Positions 16,221 through 23,715 of a stretch of 63,180 nt of DNA are shown piece after piece (the stretch's first letter is position 1; each line of letters opens with the position of its first letter). Location: NCBI RefSeq assembly GCF_016861785.1, contig NZ_BOLS01000016.1:1-63180 (forward strand), in the 5' to 3' direction. The DNA is from Lacticaseibacillus mingshuiensis (GTDB lineage: Bacteria > Bacillota > Bacilli > Lactobacillales > Lactobacillaceae). Below the pieces are notes generated by a model that did not search any database, had not been told where the DNA came from, and was given only the letters and a program-made list of their open reading frames with translations. The translations under genes were made by a program, and so were the position numbers.

Positions 16221-17786
16221 ATGAGTCAGTTATTTCACTATGGAAAAGAACAGGTCGGCCGCGCGCTCGTCGAGAGTGGGTGGGGCTGGCTGCCGACTGT
16301 GGGCTGGGCGCTGCTGGCGGCTGGATTGATCGGGCAACCGCGTGAGCTGGTCTGGGCAGGCAGCGGGGTGGTCGCTTGCGCTGCGCTAGGCAGTTGGTTG
16401 GTGGCACGGCGCCGTTTTCACGCCTGGGGCCTGGCCGCAACGACGCAATTGCATGGCGCGTATCTGGCGTCCTTGGCGCGGCGCGCCGAGGGCCGGACAC
16501 CCGATGCAGGCACGACGCTACAACGCGATCTGACGGCGATCGATAAAGTCGCAGGGTTTTACAATGTACTCGTGCCTGCTGTTTTGGGTGTGGGGGCGAG
16601 CTGGGTTTTGTTGATGGGGCTTTCGCTGTGGCAACATAGTCTGGTCGCCACTTTGCCGATTGGCTGTTTGGTGGTGGTCGCCCTTGTGTTGCGCCTTTTG
16701 ACCAGCCGGGTGAGCCGGCGCGACCGGGCGTGTCTGCATCGATTTGTGGCGCTGGGCCAACTGTTTTTGGAGACGCTGGGTGGCTTGACGACGCTGGTCA
16801 GCTATGAGGCAGGGACGCTGTTTGGCCAGCGCTTCGCGTCCCAAAGTGAGCGGTTTCGCCGCGCGACGATGCGAGTCTTGCAAACGCAGCTCGCTTCGCT
16901 GATTGCGATCAATGGGCTGGTCTATCTGACGCTTCTGCTGGCGCCGCTGGCCTTGCGGGGACCACTGGGCGGCCGGGCTGCGGCCTTTGTGACGTTGGCG
17001 ACATTGATGCTCAATGGGCGACAGCTCGGCTATTTTTCCCATGGCATTAAAAGTCAGCGGCCGGCGTTGCGCGAGGTGTTTGGCCTGCTTGAGGCGGCGC
17101 CGCGGGTGACGGCGGACTTGCCGGCGCATCCCCAACAGCTCGTGATGCGTGACTGTGCCGCCGCTTTTGACGACCAGTCGTTGTTTAAAAATGTGTCGCT
17201 CACACTTGCCCCGGGTGGCTTGACTGTTTTGTGCGGCGCGAACGGCAGTGGCAAGACAACGCTGCTGAATCTGATCAATGGGTCGCGGGAGCCAGCACGC
17301 GGGGCGATTCTGCTGGATGGCCAAGACCTGGCCCAATTTTCGGCACAAAAGCGGGCGTCTGTCATCGGGACGCTGGGGCCGGCCCCGCAATTGTTCAGTG
17401 GCACGATCGCCAGCAATCTGAAGCTGGCCTGTCCGGATGACGCGCGGCGCCGGGCCTTTCTTGCAAGGTGGCAACTGCTTGCCTTCATCCGCGACCTGCC
17501 GGCTGGCTGGAACACGGTGATCGGTGAAAATGGGCGGCTGCTGTCGCCGGGTCAGCGACAGGAATTGGCGCTGGCGATGCTTCTGCTGACCGACAAGCCG
17601 GTGTATCTGCTTGATGAGATCACGACCAGCGTCGATCGGCGGACGACCAAGCATTTGCTGGACGTGGTGGGCGCGCTGAGCCGCTCGCATCTGATTCTGT
17701 GGGTCAGCCACGATCCGCTGGTCCAGGCCCATGCGTCCAAGGTCTATCAACTGGCCGGTCAGTTGGCGTTGAAGGGAGGCCGCTAA
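16221..17786 (+). CDS. ABC half-transporter, exporter fold (CydD-like), degenerate signature
   Basis: A 521-residue fusion of a type-IV membrane domain (about 1-300) and an ATPase domain. Walker A is GANGSGKT, and the H-loop is WVSHD. The signature is degenerate (LLSPGQRQELALAM instead of LSGGQ) and Walker B ends VYLLDEI. It would form a heterodimer with the next gene, which starts in its stop codon. It resembles CydDC/thiol exporters, but its position directly behind a haem/iron importer recalls exporter-fold siderophore importers (IrtAB, YbtPQ) or haem transport. The substrate and direction are unknown. Confidence 0.85.
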   Translation: MSQLFHYGKEQVGRALVESGWGWLPTVGWALLAAGLIGQPRELVWAGSGVVACAALGSWLVARRRFHAWGLAATTQLHGAYLASLARRAEGRTPDAGTTLQRDLTAIDKVAGFYNVLVPAVLGVGASWVLLMGLSLWQHSLVATLPIGCLVVVALVLRLLTSRVSRRDRACLHRFVALGQLFLETLGGLTTLVSYEAGTLFGQRFASQSERFRRATMRVLQTQLASLIAINGLVYLTLLLAPLALRGPLGGRAAAFVTLATLMLNGRQLGYFSHGIKSQRPALREVFGLLEAAPRVTADLPAHPQQLVMRDCAAAFDDQSLFKNVSLTLAPGGLTVLCGANGSGKTTLLNLINGSREPARGAILLDGQDLAQFSAQKRASVIGTLGPAPQLFSGTIASNLKLACPDDARRRAFLARWQLLAFIRDLPAGWNTVIGENGRLLSPGQRQELALAMLLLTDKPVYLLDEITTSVDRRTTKHLLDVVGALSRSHLILWVSHDPLVQAHASKVYQLAGQLALKGGR

Positions 17787-19378
17787 TGGGGACATTTTTA
17801 CTTGAATTAGTGAAGCCGCTCAGGTGGCGCTGGGTGCTGAGCGCCGGCTGCGGGCTGGTCGGAGCCTTGGCCAAAACAGCGGTGATCGTGGTGGCGGCGC
17901 AAGGTGTGATCGGCGGGCTCAGCGCGCGCGGGTGGCTGATCAGCGGCCTCGCCGTTCTAGTTGCGGCGGTGGCCAGTTACGGCGAGCAGTATTTTGGCCA
18001 TGATGTCGCGTTTCGCATTTTGAAAAATTTGCGCGTTCGCGTCTTCGCTCATCTGGTCACACTTGCGCCGGCTGGCCTTGATCAGCAAGAAAGCGGGCGC
18101 TGGCTCCAGTTGATTGGCGGTGATATTGAGGCGTTGGAAGTCTTTTTCGCCCACACGCTGGGGCCGCTGGCAATCGCGGTCGGCTATACCTTGTGCCTGT
18201 GTGCCGGGTTCTTGATCGTCAGTCCCGTCGCGGCCCTGGCCGTGTTGCTGGTCGCGCTCTTGGTGGGCGCTGCGATTCCGCTGTGGCATGCAGCGCGGGT
18301 GGCGGCGCTGACGGCTGAGGCGGCCGAGGCACAGCGGGCCACGCGCCAATATGTGTTTGAGTCCAGCGAAAATCGTCAGCTGAGCGACCAACTTGGCATC
18401 ACGGAAGCCCGGGCGGCGGAAACACAGACGCAACTGGCCGAGGCCGGACGGTTGCGCCAGGCGGCCGAACGTCTTCAAAATACGGACCGGTTGGCGGTGC
18501 TATTAGTGCTGACAAGCGGTTGGGCGCTGGTCGTCTGGCTACTGCCACCTGATGCAGGGGCATTGGCGCTGAGTTTTCCGTTGCTGTTTGCCCCGCAACA
18601 GGCCCTTGCCCGGCTGCCTGGGGCGCTGAGTCGCGGGCTGGATGCCGGCCGCAGCATACGCGCGCTGTTGGCTCAGACGCCGGTGCCGCATCACGAGCCG
18701 CTTGGCCAAGAGGCGCCGACCACCGCCTCAGCGGATTGGGCGATCCGCTTGGCGCATGTGTCGTTCACCTATCCAGGCGCCGAGCGTGCGGTGTTGCGCG
18801 ATGTCTCCGTCACGCTCAAGGCCGGCGAGGTGGTCGGCTTTGTCGGGGCCAGTGGGTCGGGCAAAAGCACGGCGGCCAAACTCCTGATGGGCTGGTTTGC
18901 GCCAGACCTCGGTCAGCTGGTGGTCACGGAAAAAGAAGGCGCGTCCGCCTCTTTGCGGCGCATCAATTACATGCCGCAATGCCCCGTGTTTTTCCACGAA
19001 ACGCTGCGCGACAATCTGACACTGAGCAGGGCGCAACCGGATGCAGTGATCGGCCAGCAGTTGGCGGCGCTGGGCCTAGCGCCATGGCTGGCGACGCTAC
19101 CGGCGGGGTTGGACACCGTGATCGACCCGCACCACTTGCCATTTTCCACCGGGCAGGCGCAGCGGCTTGAACTGGCGCGGGCGCTGCTTCGGCCCAGCCA
19201 GCTCCTGATTCTTGACGAGCCGACGTCCACCCAGGATCCGGACGCGATGAGTCGCCTGCTGGCTGTGGTGCGGCGCGAGTTTCAGGGTGCGGTGCTGATC
19301 ATCACGCACCGGCCGGAAACAGCGGCGCAGTGTGATCGCTTGTATCGATTCGGTGACCAGCAAGTTGCCTCAGTTTGA
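17786..19378 (+). CDS. ABC half-transporter, exporter fold (CydC-like)
   Basis: A 530-residue partner of the preceding half-transporter. The membrane domain is about 1-310, with Walker A GASGSGKS in the ATPase domain, a signature again off consensus (FSTGQAQRLELARALL), Walker B LLILDEP and the H-loop ITHRPE. ATG 17786 overlaps the upstream stop (TAATG), with GGGAGG before it. As last gene of the five-gene operon, it likely shares the Zur/Fur-type control. Degenerate signatures in both partners are unusual and worth noting. Confidence 0.86.
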   Translation: MGTFLLELVKPLRWRWVLSAGCGLVGALAKTAVIVVAAQGVIGGLSARGWLISGLAVLVAAVASYGEQYFGHDVAFRILKNLRVRVFAHLVTLAPAGLDQQESGRWLQLIGGDIEALEVFFAHTLGPLAIAVGYTLCLCAGFLIVSPVAALAVLLVALLVGAAIPLWHAARVAALTAEAAEAQRATRQYVFESSENRQLSDQLGITEARAAETQTQLAEAGRLRQAAERLQNTDRLAVLLVLTSGWALVVWLLPPDAGALALSFPLLFAPQQALARLPGALSRGLDAGRSIRALLAQTPVPHHEPLGQEAPTTASADWAIRLAHVSFTYPGAERAVLRDVSVTLKAGEVVGFVGASGSGKSTAAKLLMGWFAPDLGQLVVTEKEGASASLRRINYMPQCPVFFHETLRDNLTLSRAQPDAVIGQQLAALGLAPWLATLPAGLDTVIDPHHLPFSTGQAQRLELARALLRPSQLLILDEPTSTQDPDAMSRLLAVVRREFQGAVLIITHRPETAAQCDRLYRFGDQQVASV

Positions 19379-19390
19379 TGATGAGACATG

Positions 19391-19429
19391 AAAAGACCCG
19401 GATCGCAATGGCTGCGCTTCGGGTCTTTT
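19391..19429. terminator. Bidirectional terminator between convergent genes
   Basis: AAAAGACCCG and CGGGTCTTTT form the base of a hairpin, with GATCGCA/TGCGCTT extending it. It serves the uptake operon and the minus-strand DHA2 gene. Confidence 0.8.
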
Positions 19430-19437
19430 CGTCTTCT

Positions 19438-20823
19438 TTAGTAATCCGTTTTGGCATGCAGCAGCTTGAAAAACAGCCACCAGATCACGAGCCCTGATGC
19501 GGTCAACAGGCCAAACGCCAAGGCGCTGCCGGCGCTGATGATCTGGGCTTGATGCCAGCCGGGCCGGGAGATGCTGGTCATCAGAAGCGCCAGCACGGTG
19601 GTTCCCATGGCGCCGGAGACTTGCTGGCCCGTGTTATAAAGCGCGTTGGCGTCACTTTGGAGCGTCTTGGGCATTTGTTTCAAGCCATACGCCACGCTAT
19701 TGGAAAACGCCATCGACCGGCCGATCGCAAAGACTAGGTAGGCCAGCGTCATGCCGACCACGCCAAGCCGCGGGCCCCAGCCGGCCATTGCACCAAGCGC
19801 GAGGGTGAACAAGGCGGCGCCGGTATACAGCGGCACCTTGCCTCCAAAGCGGTCCAGCAACCAGCCATACAGCGGCTGGCCGAGGCCGTTGAAAATACTG
19901 CCCGGCAAGAGCACCAAGCCACCGACAAACGACGACGCGGCGAACACGCCTTGCACATAATTCGGCAGGAGAAAATTAATGCCGACATTGGCGAATTGCA
20001 GCAGGATGTACGGCAAAAAGCTGAAGAGAAATGCCGGTTGGTGAAAGACGGTCAGGGAAAATAACGCGCGCGTGCTTGTTTTCGACAGCTTCGCAAAGCC
20101 GATCGCACTGGCCACCAACACCACCATCAACCCGCCAAACAGGAGCCAATTGCCGTCTCCCACTGCGGTCAGCCCGATGATCAGACTGGTGAGCGCCGCG
20201 GCCAGCAGGGCAAATCGGGCCCAATCAAACGCATACCGGCTCGTGGCCGTGTATTGCTTGATCAAGAATTGGCCACAGATCAGCAGAATCACAGCCAGGG
20301 GCAGCGTTAGCCAAAAAATCATGCGCCAGCTGGCAAATGCGGTGATGGCCCCGCCGAATGTCGGACCCAGCGCCGGGGCGATCAAAATGAGCACATTGGC
20401 CAGTCCGAGGTAGGTGCCGAGCTTGCTGCGCGGCACGACGTCCATGATGATGTTCACCATCAGCGGCGTGCAAAACCCGACGCAGCCTGCCTGTACGAGC
20501 CGACCCACCAGCAGTTGCGGAAAGATCGTCGCCGTCGCACACAGAAGATCGCCCACAATGAACAAGGCGGCGGCCCAGGTGAACAGTGTCCGATTGGTAA
20601 AACGCCGCTTCATGAATGCCGACGTCAACATCACCAGCGCCGCACATAACAGATAGCCCGAGGTCACCCATTGCACCGCAGTGAGGGAAACGTGAAAATC
20701 TTTCATCAGCGTGGGGAACGTCGTATTCATCGATGTTTCCGTGAGTACGCCAAGAAAGGACATGAGCGCCACCACGGTCACGACCACCATCGGCTTCGTC
20801 TGGGTCTTACTTGTTGCCACCAC
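19438..20823 (-). CDS. MFS drug exporter, DHA2 family
   Basis: A 461-residue DHA2 exporter (about 14 membrane segments). ETSMNTTFPTLMKDFHVSL is the TM1 motif, AVQWVTSGYLLCAALVM is TM2, and GRLVQAGCVGFCTPLMVNI is the motif-B region. It closely resembles the paralogue at 26511 in its TM1 sequence (ETAMNITFPTLMKEF). Ribosome site is AGGAGG before ATG 20823. A promoter lies at 20876-20904. The substrate is unknown. Confidence 0.9.
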   Translation of the reverse strand: MVATSKTQTKPMVVVTVVALMSFLGVLTETSMNTTFPTLMKDFHVSLTAVQWVTSGYLLCAALVMLTSAFMKRRFTNRTLFTWAAALFIVGDLLCATATIFPQLLVGRLVQAGCVGFCTPLMVNIIMDVVPRSKLGTYLGLANVLILIAPALGPTFGGAITAFASWRMIFWLTLPLAVILLICGQFLIKQYTATSRYAFDWARFALLAAALTSLIIGLTAVGDGNWLLFGGLMVVLVASAIGFAKLSKTSTRALFSLTVFHQPAFLFSFLPYILLQFANVGINFLLPNYVQGVFAASSFVGGLVLLPGSIFNGLGQPLYGWLLDRFGGKVPLYTGAALFTLALGAMAGWGPRLGVVGMTLAYLVFAIGRSMAFSNSVAYGLKQMPKTLQSDANALYNTGQQVSGAMGTTVLALLMTSISRPGWHQAQIISAGSALAFGLLTASGLVIWWLFFKLLHAKTDY

Positions 20824-20875
20824 AGGTTCCTCCTTCGCGCGCTAAGCCGTGAAAAATGACTGCGCACAAAAGGCT

Positions 20876-20904
20876 ACATTAGACTTGTTTTCAGAAAATA
20901 TCAA
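20876..20904 (-). promoter_or_regulatory. Promoter of the minus-strand DHA2 gene
   Basis: On the minus strand TTGATA (20899-20904), a 17-bp spacer and TAATGT (20876-20881) form a plausible vegetative promoter. Confidence 0.6.
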
Positions 20905-20915
20905 GTGAGGCGCGT

Positions 20916-20944
20916 TTGTGTTTCACGTCGAAGCACTCTACAAT
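20916..20944 (+). promoter_or_regulatory. Promoter of the small ribbon-helix-helix gene
   Basis: TTGTGT (20916-20921), a 17-bp spacer and TACAAT (20939-20944) would start RNA near 20951. This leaves room for the GGAGG ribosome site at 20961-20965 but makes a start at ATG 20956 nearly leaderless. Confidence 0.6.
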
Positions 20945-20955
20945 GAGCGTATTCA

Positions 20956-21144
20956 ATGACGGAGGTGCAAAATGGCAGAAAAATAACAGTGACACTCACA
21001 CCAGAAATGGCCGCTGAACTCAAAGCGGCCTGCGCGCGCGGGGATGAATCGACCGATGTCGTGATCAGTCGCGCGCTGACGGCTTACTTTATCGAAGAAC
21101 AACGCGCACGTGATTTTGCGCTGGAGGACGACTGCAACGACTGA
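20956..21144 (+). CDS. Small ribbon-helix-helix protein, probable frameshift at the start
   Basis: The reading frame gives 62 residues. KITVTLTPEMAAELKAAC followed by DVVISRALTAYFIEEQ is the strand-helix-helix pattern of CopG/ParD-type DNA-binding proteins. The open frame from ATG 20956 has no ribosome site. The well-placed GGAGG instead serves ATG 20972, which reads MAEK and stops. Adding one A to the A5 run at 20979-20983 would turn this into MAEKITVTLTPEM, the expected start of such a protein. So either a one-base deletion (mutation or sequencing error) has broken the gene, or slippage on the A run restores it. No toxin gene follows. Confidence 0.6.
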   Translation: MTEVQNGRKITVTLTPEMAAELKAACARGDESTDVVISRALTAYFIEEQRARDFALEDDCND

Positions 21145-21201
21145 CTGGGGCGCGATGAGGCCCGCTGCACCCGCACGCCTATATGCGGGCAGCTATACCG
21201 T

Positions 21202-21321
21202 AGTTGGGTTTCGGTGCGTATGGCCGCGACGGCTAACTGGTCTGTGCACGTCTGGCGAGGTGCGCCAAACGCACCCAGGCCAAGTTAGCCGCACGTCCAT
21301 AAGCGCGCACCGACACACCCT
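21202..21321 (-). repeat. 120-bp palindromic repeat, copy C (minus orientation)
   Basis: A full copy read on the minus strand, AGGGTGTGTCGGTGCGC to GCACCGAAACCCAACT. The outer arms GGTGCG/CGCACC and inner arms TGGCGCACCTCGCCA remain paired. It lies between the ribbon-helix-helix gene and ppk2, in reverse orientation to both. Confidence 0.85.
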
Positions 21322-21390
21322 GAGACCTTATTTTCGCGTTGAGGGTCGCTCGTCTTATATAATGAAAACAACTTAATGGAGGTGCTGATA

Positions 21391-22272
21391 ATGGATGTGA
21401 ATGACTTTATTTACGCTGGTAAAGGTGACTTCAAGCTCAAGGACTGGGCGACCGATGTGCCAAAGGCCTACCGCGACCTCAGCCAGGCCGACATCAAGGC
21501 GTCGATCGCCAAGGATATCGCCGAGCTGGTTCAAGACCAGGCGATGCTTTATGCGCAAAATGAATACAGTTTGCTGCTGATTTTCCAAGGCATGGACGCA
21601 GCCGGCAAAGATGGCATGATCCGGCATGTGATGACCGGCATCAATCCGCAGGGCACCGAAGTTATCTCGTTCAAGCAGCCGAGCCTGGACGAGCTGGACC
21701 ATGATTATCTGTGGCGCACCCGCGTGGCGTTTCCGCGCGCCGGCAACATTACCGTGTTCAACCGCTCTCATTACGAAGAGGTGCTGGTCGATCGCGTGCA
21801 TCCGGAGAATTTGCTCAAGGAGCACATTCCGGGTATCCGGAGGGTCGAGGATGTGACGCAGGATCTATGGAACCGGCGCTACAAGGATTTTCGCCAGATG
21901 GAAAATTATGCGACGCGCAATGGCATCGTCGTGATGAAGTTTTTCCTGCATCTGTCCAAGGGTGAGCAGAAGAAGCGGTTCCTGGATCGCATCAATCAGC
22001 CGGATAAAAATTGGAAGTTCTCAGCGGCCGACATCAAGGAGCGCCGCTACTGGGACGACTATCAGCATGCCTACGAAGACGCGATCGCCAACACGTCGAC
22101 GGCCAACGCCCCGTGGCACATCATTCCGGCGGACAACAAGTGGTTCGCGCGGTTGTTGGTGTCCAAGATGATCGACAAGCGGCTGGATGATCTGCCGCTG
22201 GCGTTCCCAACGGTCACCGCCGAGCAAAAGGCTGGCTTGCAGGCCGCATTGGAAGAATTGACGGACAAATAA
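21391..22272 (+). CDS. Polyphosphate kinase 2 family protein
   Basis: A 293-residue PPK2-type kinase, which transfers phosphate between polyphosphate and nucleotides. The P-loop GMDAAGKDG is near residue 65 and RSHYEEVLV near 125. RQMENYATRNG and FLHLSKGEQKKRF are further PPK2 family segments. ATG 21391 is chosen because GGAGGT lies 7 bases before it; an in-frame ATG at 21376 would overlap that site. A TATAAT at 21358-21363 is the likely -10. The direction of catalysis cannot be told from sequence. Confidence 0.93.
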   Translation: MDVNDFIYAGKGDFKLKDWATDVPKAYRDLSQADIKASIAKDIAELVQDQAMLYAQNEYSLLLIFQGMDAAGKDGMIRHVMTGINPQGTEVISFKQPSLDELDHDYLWRTRVAFPRAGNITVFNRSHYEEVLVDRVHPENLLKEHIPGIRRVEDVTQDLWNRRYKDFRQMENYATRNGIVVMKFFLHLSKGEQKKRFLDRINQPDKNWKFSAADIKERRYWDDYQHAYEDAIANTSTANAPWHIIPADNKWFARLLVSKMIDKRLDDLPLAFPTVTAEQKAGLQAALEELTDK

Positions 22273-22290
22273 GTCGCTGACTGACTAGAC

Positions 22291-22332
22291 AAAAATAGGG
22301 CGCAAAGGATTTTTCCTCTTGCGCCCTGTTTT
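22291..22332. terminator. Terminator between ppk2 and the PspC-like gene
   Basis: AGGGCGCAA (22297-22305) and TTGCGCCCT (22319-22327) with A and T tracts; it can serve both convergent genes. Confidence 0.8.
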
Positions 22333-22339
22333 ATCAGCA

Positions 22340-22513
22340 TTACTCATTATCAAGCGGCGTCAGGGCCCACAGTGCGAGGTAGACCCAGAAGAACGCGCCA
22401 CTGCCAAAAACAAAGACCAGCCGCACCCATAGCGGATCGATGCCTAGTCGTTGCCCGATCGCCCCACAGACGCCGGCGATCACATGATCACTTGAAGAAC
22501 GACGAAATTTCAT
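22340..22513 (-). CDS. PspC domain small membrane protein
   Basis: A 57-residue protein made of one PspC domain: SSSDHVIAGVCGAIGQRLG then WVRLVFVFGSGAFFWVYLALW as a membrane helix. Such stand-alone PspC proteins in Firmicutes belong to cell-envelope stress responses (LiaFSR/LiaH-type regulons). ATG 22513 has AAAGGAG 8 bases upstream; an in-frame GTG three codons earlier is less likely. It is monocistronic. Confidence 0.9.
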   Translation of the reverse strand: MKFRRSSSDHVIAGVCGAIGQRLGIDPLWVRLVFVFGSGAFFWVYLALWALTPLDNE

Positions 22514-22705
22514 ATTTACCACTCCTTTTGGTTTTAGTATAGCGAAAGGGGTGGGCAGGACGTTCCGTCTGCGGACTGAAGTTGCGTGACGATTTTGTCA
22601 GCCCAAAGCAGGGGGTGGTTCTCGGTAGACGCTTATCTTTCGATAGTAACGATTGCGTAAACGTGTTATTGTAAAGGCGACGTAAACGAAGAGGAGTGAC
22701 GAAGG

Positions 22706-23344
22706 ATGAAGATCGCAGTGATCGGCGCGACTGGCCATGCCGGCAGTGCCATTGTTCAGGAAGCGCAAAGCCGCGGCCATCAGGTGACGGCTTTGGTACG
22801 TAATGCCGCCAAAGCGCAGGAGATGTTTGACGAGCGGGTGACGATCGTAGAAAAAGATGCGTTGGCGTTGACCGCAGCTGATTTGACTGACTACGATGCG
22901 GTGGTCGATGCGTTTGCCACGCGCGCGGCCGCGTATCAGCACGTCGATCTGGCGACGCGGCTGGTGGCAGCGCTGCGCGGCAACACCACGACGACGCTGT
23001 ATTTCATTCTCGGCGCCAGCTCGTTGAAGCAGGCGGATGGCAGTTATGTGATCGATGAGGTGCTGGCGAAAAATGCGGGCGCGGATTGGGTCGAAACGCC
23101 TCATCAGCAATTCCACGAGTACCAGTTTTTACAGTGGATCGACAACGTGAAGTGGACCGCAGTCTCACCGCAATTTTCCTTCGTGCCGGGGCCAAAGACG
23201 AAATATCGTATCGGCACGGATGAGTTAATGCTGGACGCGGACGGCAAATCAGTCGTGTCCACCGGCAACCTGGCAAGCGCGTTGCTCGATGAAATGGAAG
23301 ACCCAGAGTTTCTGCACAAACGATTTACAGTCGTGAATGCGTAA
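22706..23344 (+). CDS. NAD(P)-binding Rossmann protein, YwnB/YhfK-like
   Basis: A 212-residue atypical SDR. MKIAVIGATGHAGSAIVQEA gives the GxxGxxG motif, and LVRNAAKA suggests NADP preference. TLYFILGASSLKQADGSYVIDE and VKWTAVSPQFSFVPGPKT are typical of the BLVRB/YwnB group of NAD(P)H-dependent reductases. There is no catalytic YxxxK, so it may be a flavin or quinone reductase or a redox sensor. RBS is AGAGGAG. The upstream stretch has two CGTAAACG direct repeats (22656 and 22681 area) that could be regulator sites. Confidence 0.87.
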   Translation: MKIAVIGATGHAGSAIVQEAQSRGHQVTALVRNAAKAQEMFDERVTIVEKDALALTAADLTDYDAVVDAFATRAAAYQHVDLATRLVAALRGNTTTTLYFILGASSLKQADGSYVIDEVLAKNAGADWVETPHQQFHEYQFLQWIDNVKWTAVSPQFSFVPGPKTKYRIGTDELMLDADGKSVVSTGNLASALLDEMEDPEFLHKRFTVVNA

Positions 23345-23349
23345 GGAAA

Positions 23350-23470
23350 AGGGTGCGGAGGTCCGCGTTTATGGTGGGGCAGCTAGGTCGGCTCATGCCT
23401 TGATGACGCATTTGGCCATCGAGTGCAGGAGACGCCTAGATGTCCCCACCATGCGAGCTGGAGCCCGACT
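23350..23470 (+). repeat. 120-bp palindromic repeat, copy D1
   Basis: Starts 6 bp after the upstream stop codon. The arms TGGTGGGGCA/TGTCCCCACCA and CTAGG/CCTAG, with an inner TTGATG...CATCGA, form the hairpin. It is followed in tandem by D2 and the fragment D3. Confidence 0.88.
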
Positions 23471-23475
23471 ATGAC

Positions 23476-23594
23476 AGGGTGCGGAGCGGGGCGCTCAGGT
23501 CTGAGCAGCTAGTGCGGCCTGGGCGCGTATGCGCATTTAGCCATGCGTGACCAGGTCGACTAGATGCCTCAGACCTGCCCCGCGCAGCCCGACT
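23476..23594 (+). repeat. 120-bp palindromic repeat, copy D2
   Basis: Outer arms GCGGGGCG/GCCCCGC and CAGGTCTGAG/CTCAGACCTG, different from D1 but fully complementary, with CAGCTAG/CTAGATG further in. Begins 5 bp after D1. Confidence 0.88.
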
Positions 23595-23597
23595 AGC

Positions 23598-23621
23598 AGG
23601 GTGCGGAGGTCCGCGGGCTGC
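23598..23621 (+). repeat. Truncated repeat copy D3 (5' end only)
   Basis: AGGGTGCGGAGGTCCGCGGG is the 5' arm; the rest is missing. The next bases (CTGCGAACTG) resemble the loop and arm of the terminator that follows, suggesting a rearrangement here. Confidence 0.6.
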
Positions 23622-23644
23622 GAACTGAGCGTCACAATAAGCAA

Positions 23645-23706
23645 AAAGACTGTGCAGTTGCCCACCCGCCGATCCGCGGGCTCGCAACTGCACAGTCTTT
23701 TTTTGC
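23645..23706. terminator. Strong bidirectional terminator
   Basis: A perfect 17-bp inverted repeat: AAAGACTGTGCAGTTGC (23645-23661) and its complement at 23684-23700, a 22-base loop, A and T tracts on both sides. It ends the minus-strand permease gene. The loop contains CCGCGGG, like the adjacent repeat fragment. Confidence 0.9.
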
Positions 23707-23715
23707 GCGCAATTT

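Noticed and set aside
16518-17795. A 425-codon minus-strand open frame
   Set aside because: Antisense to the first exporter-fold ABC gene, Gln/Arg/His-rich, no domain.
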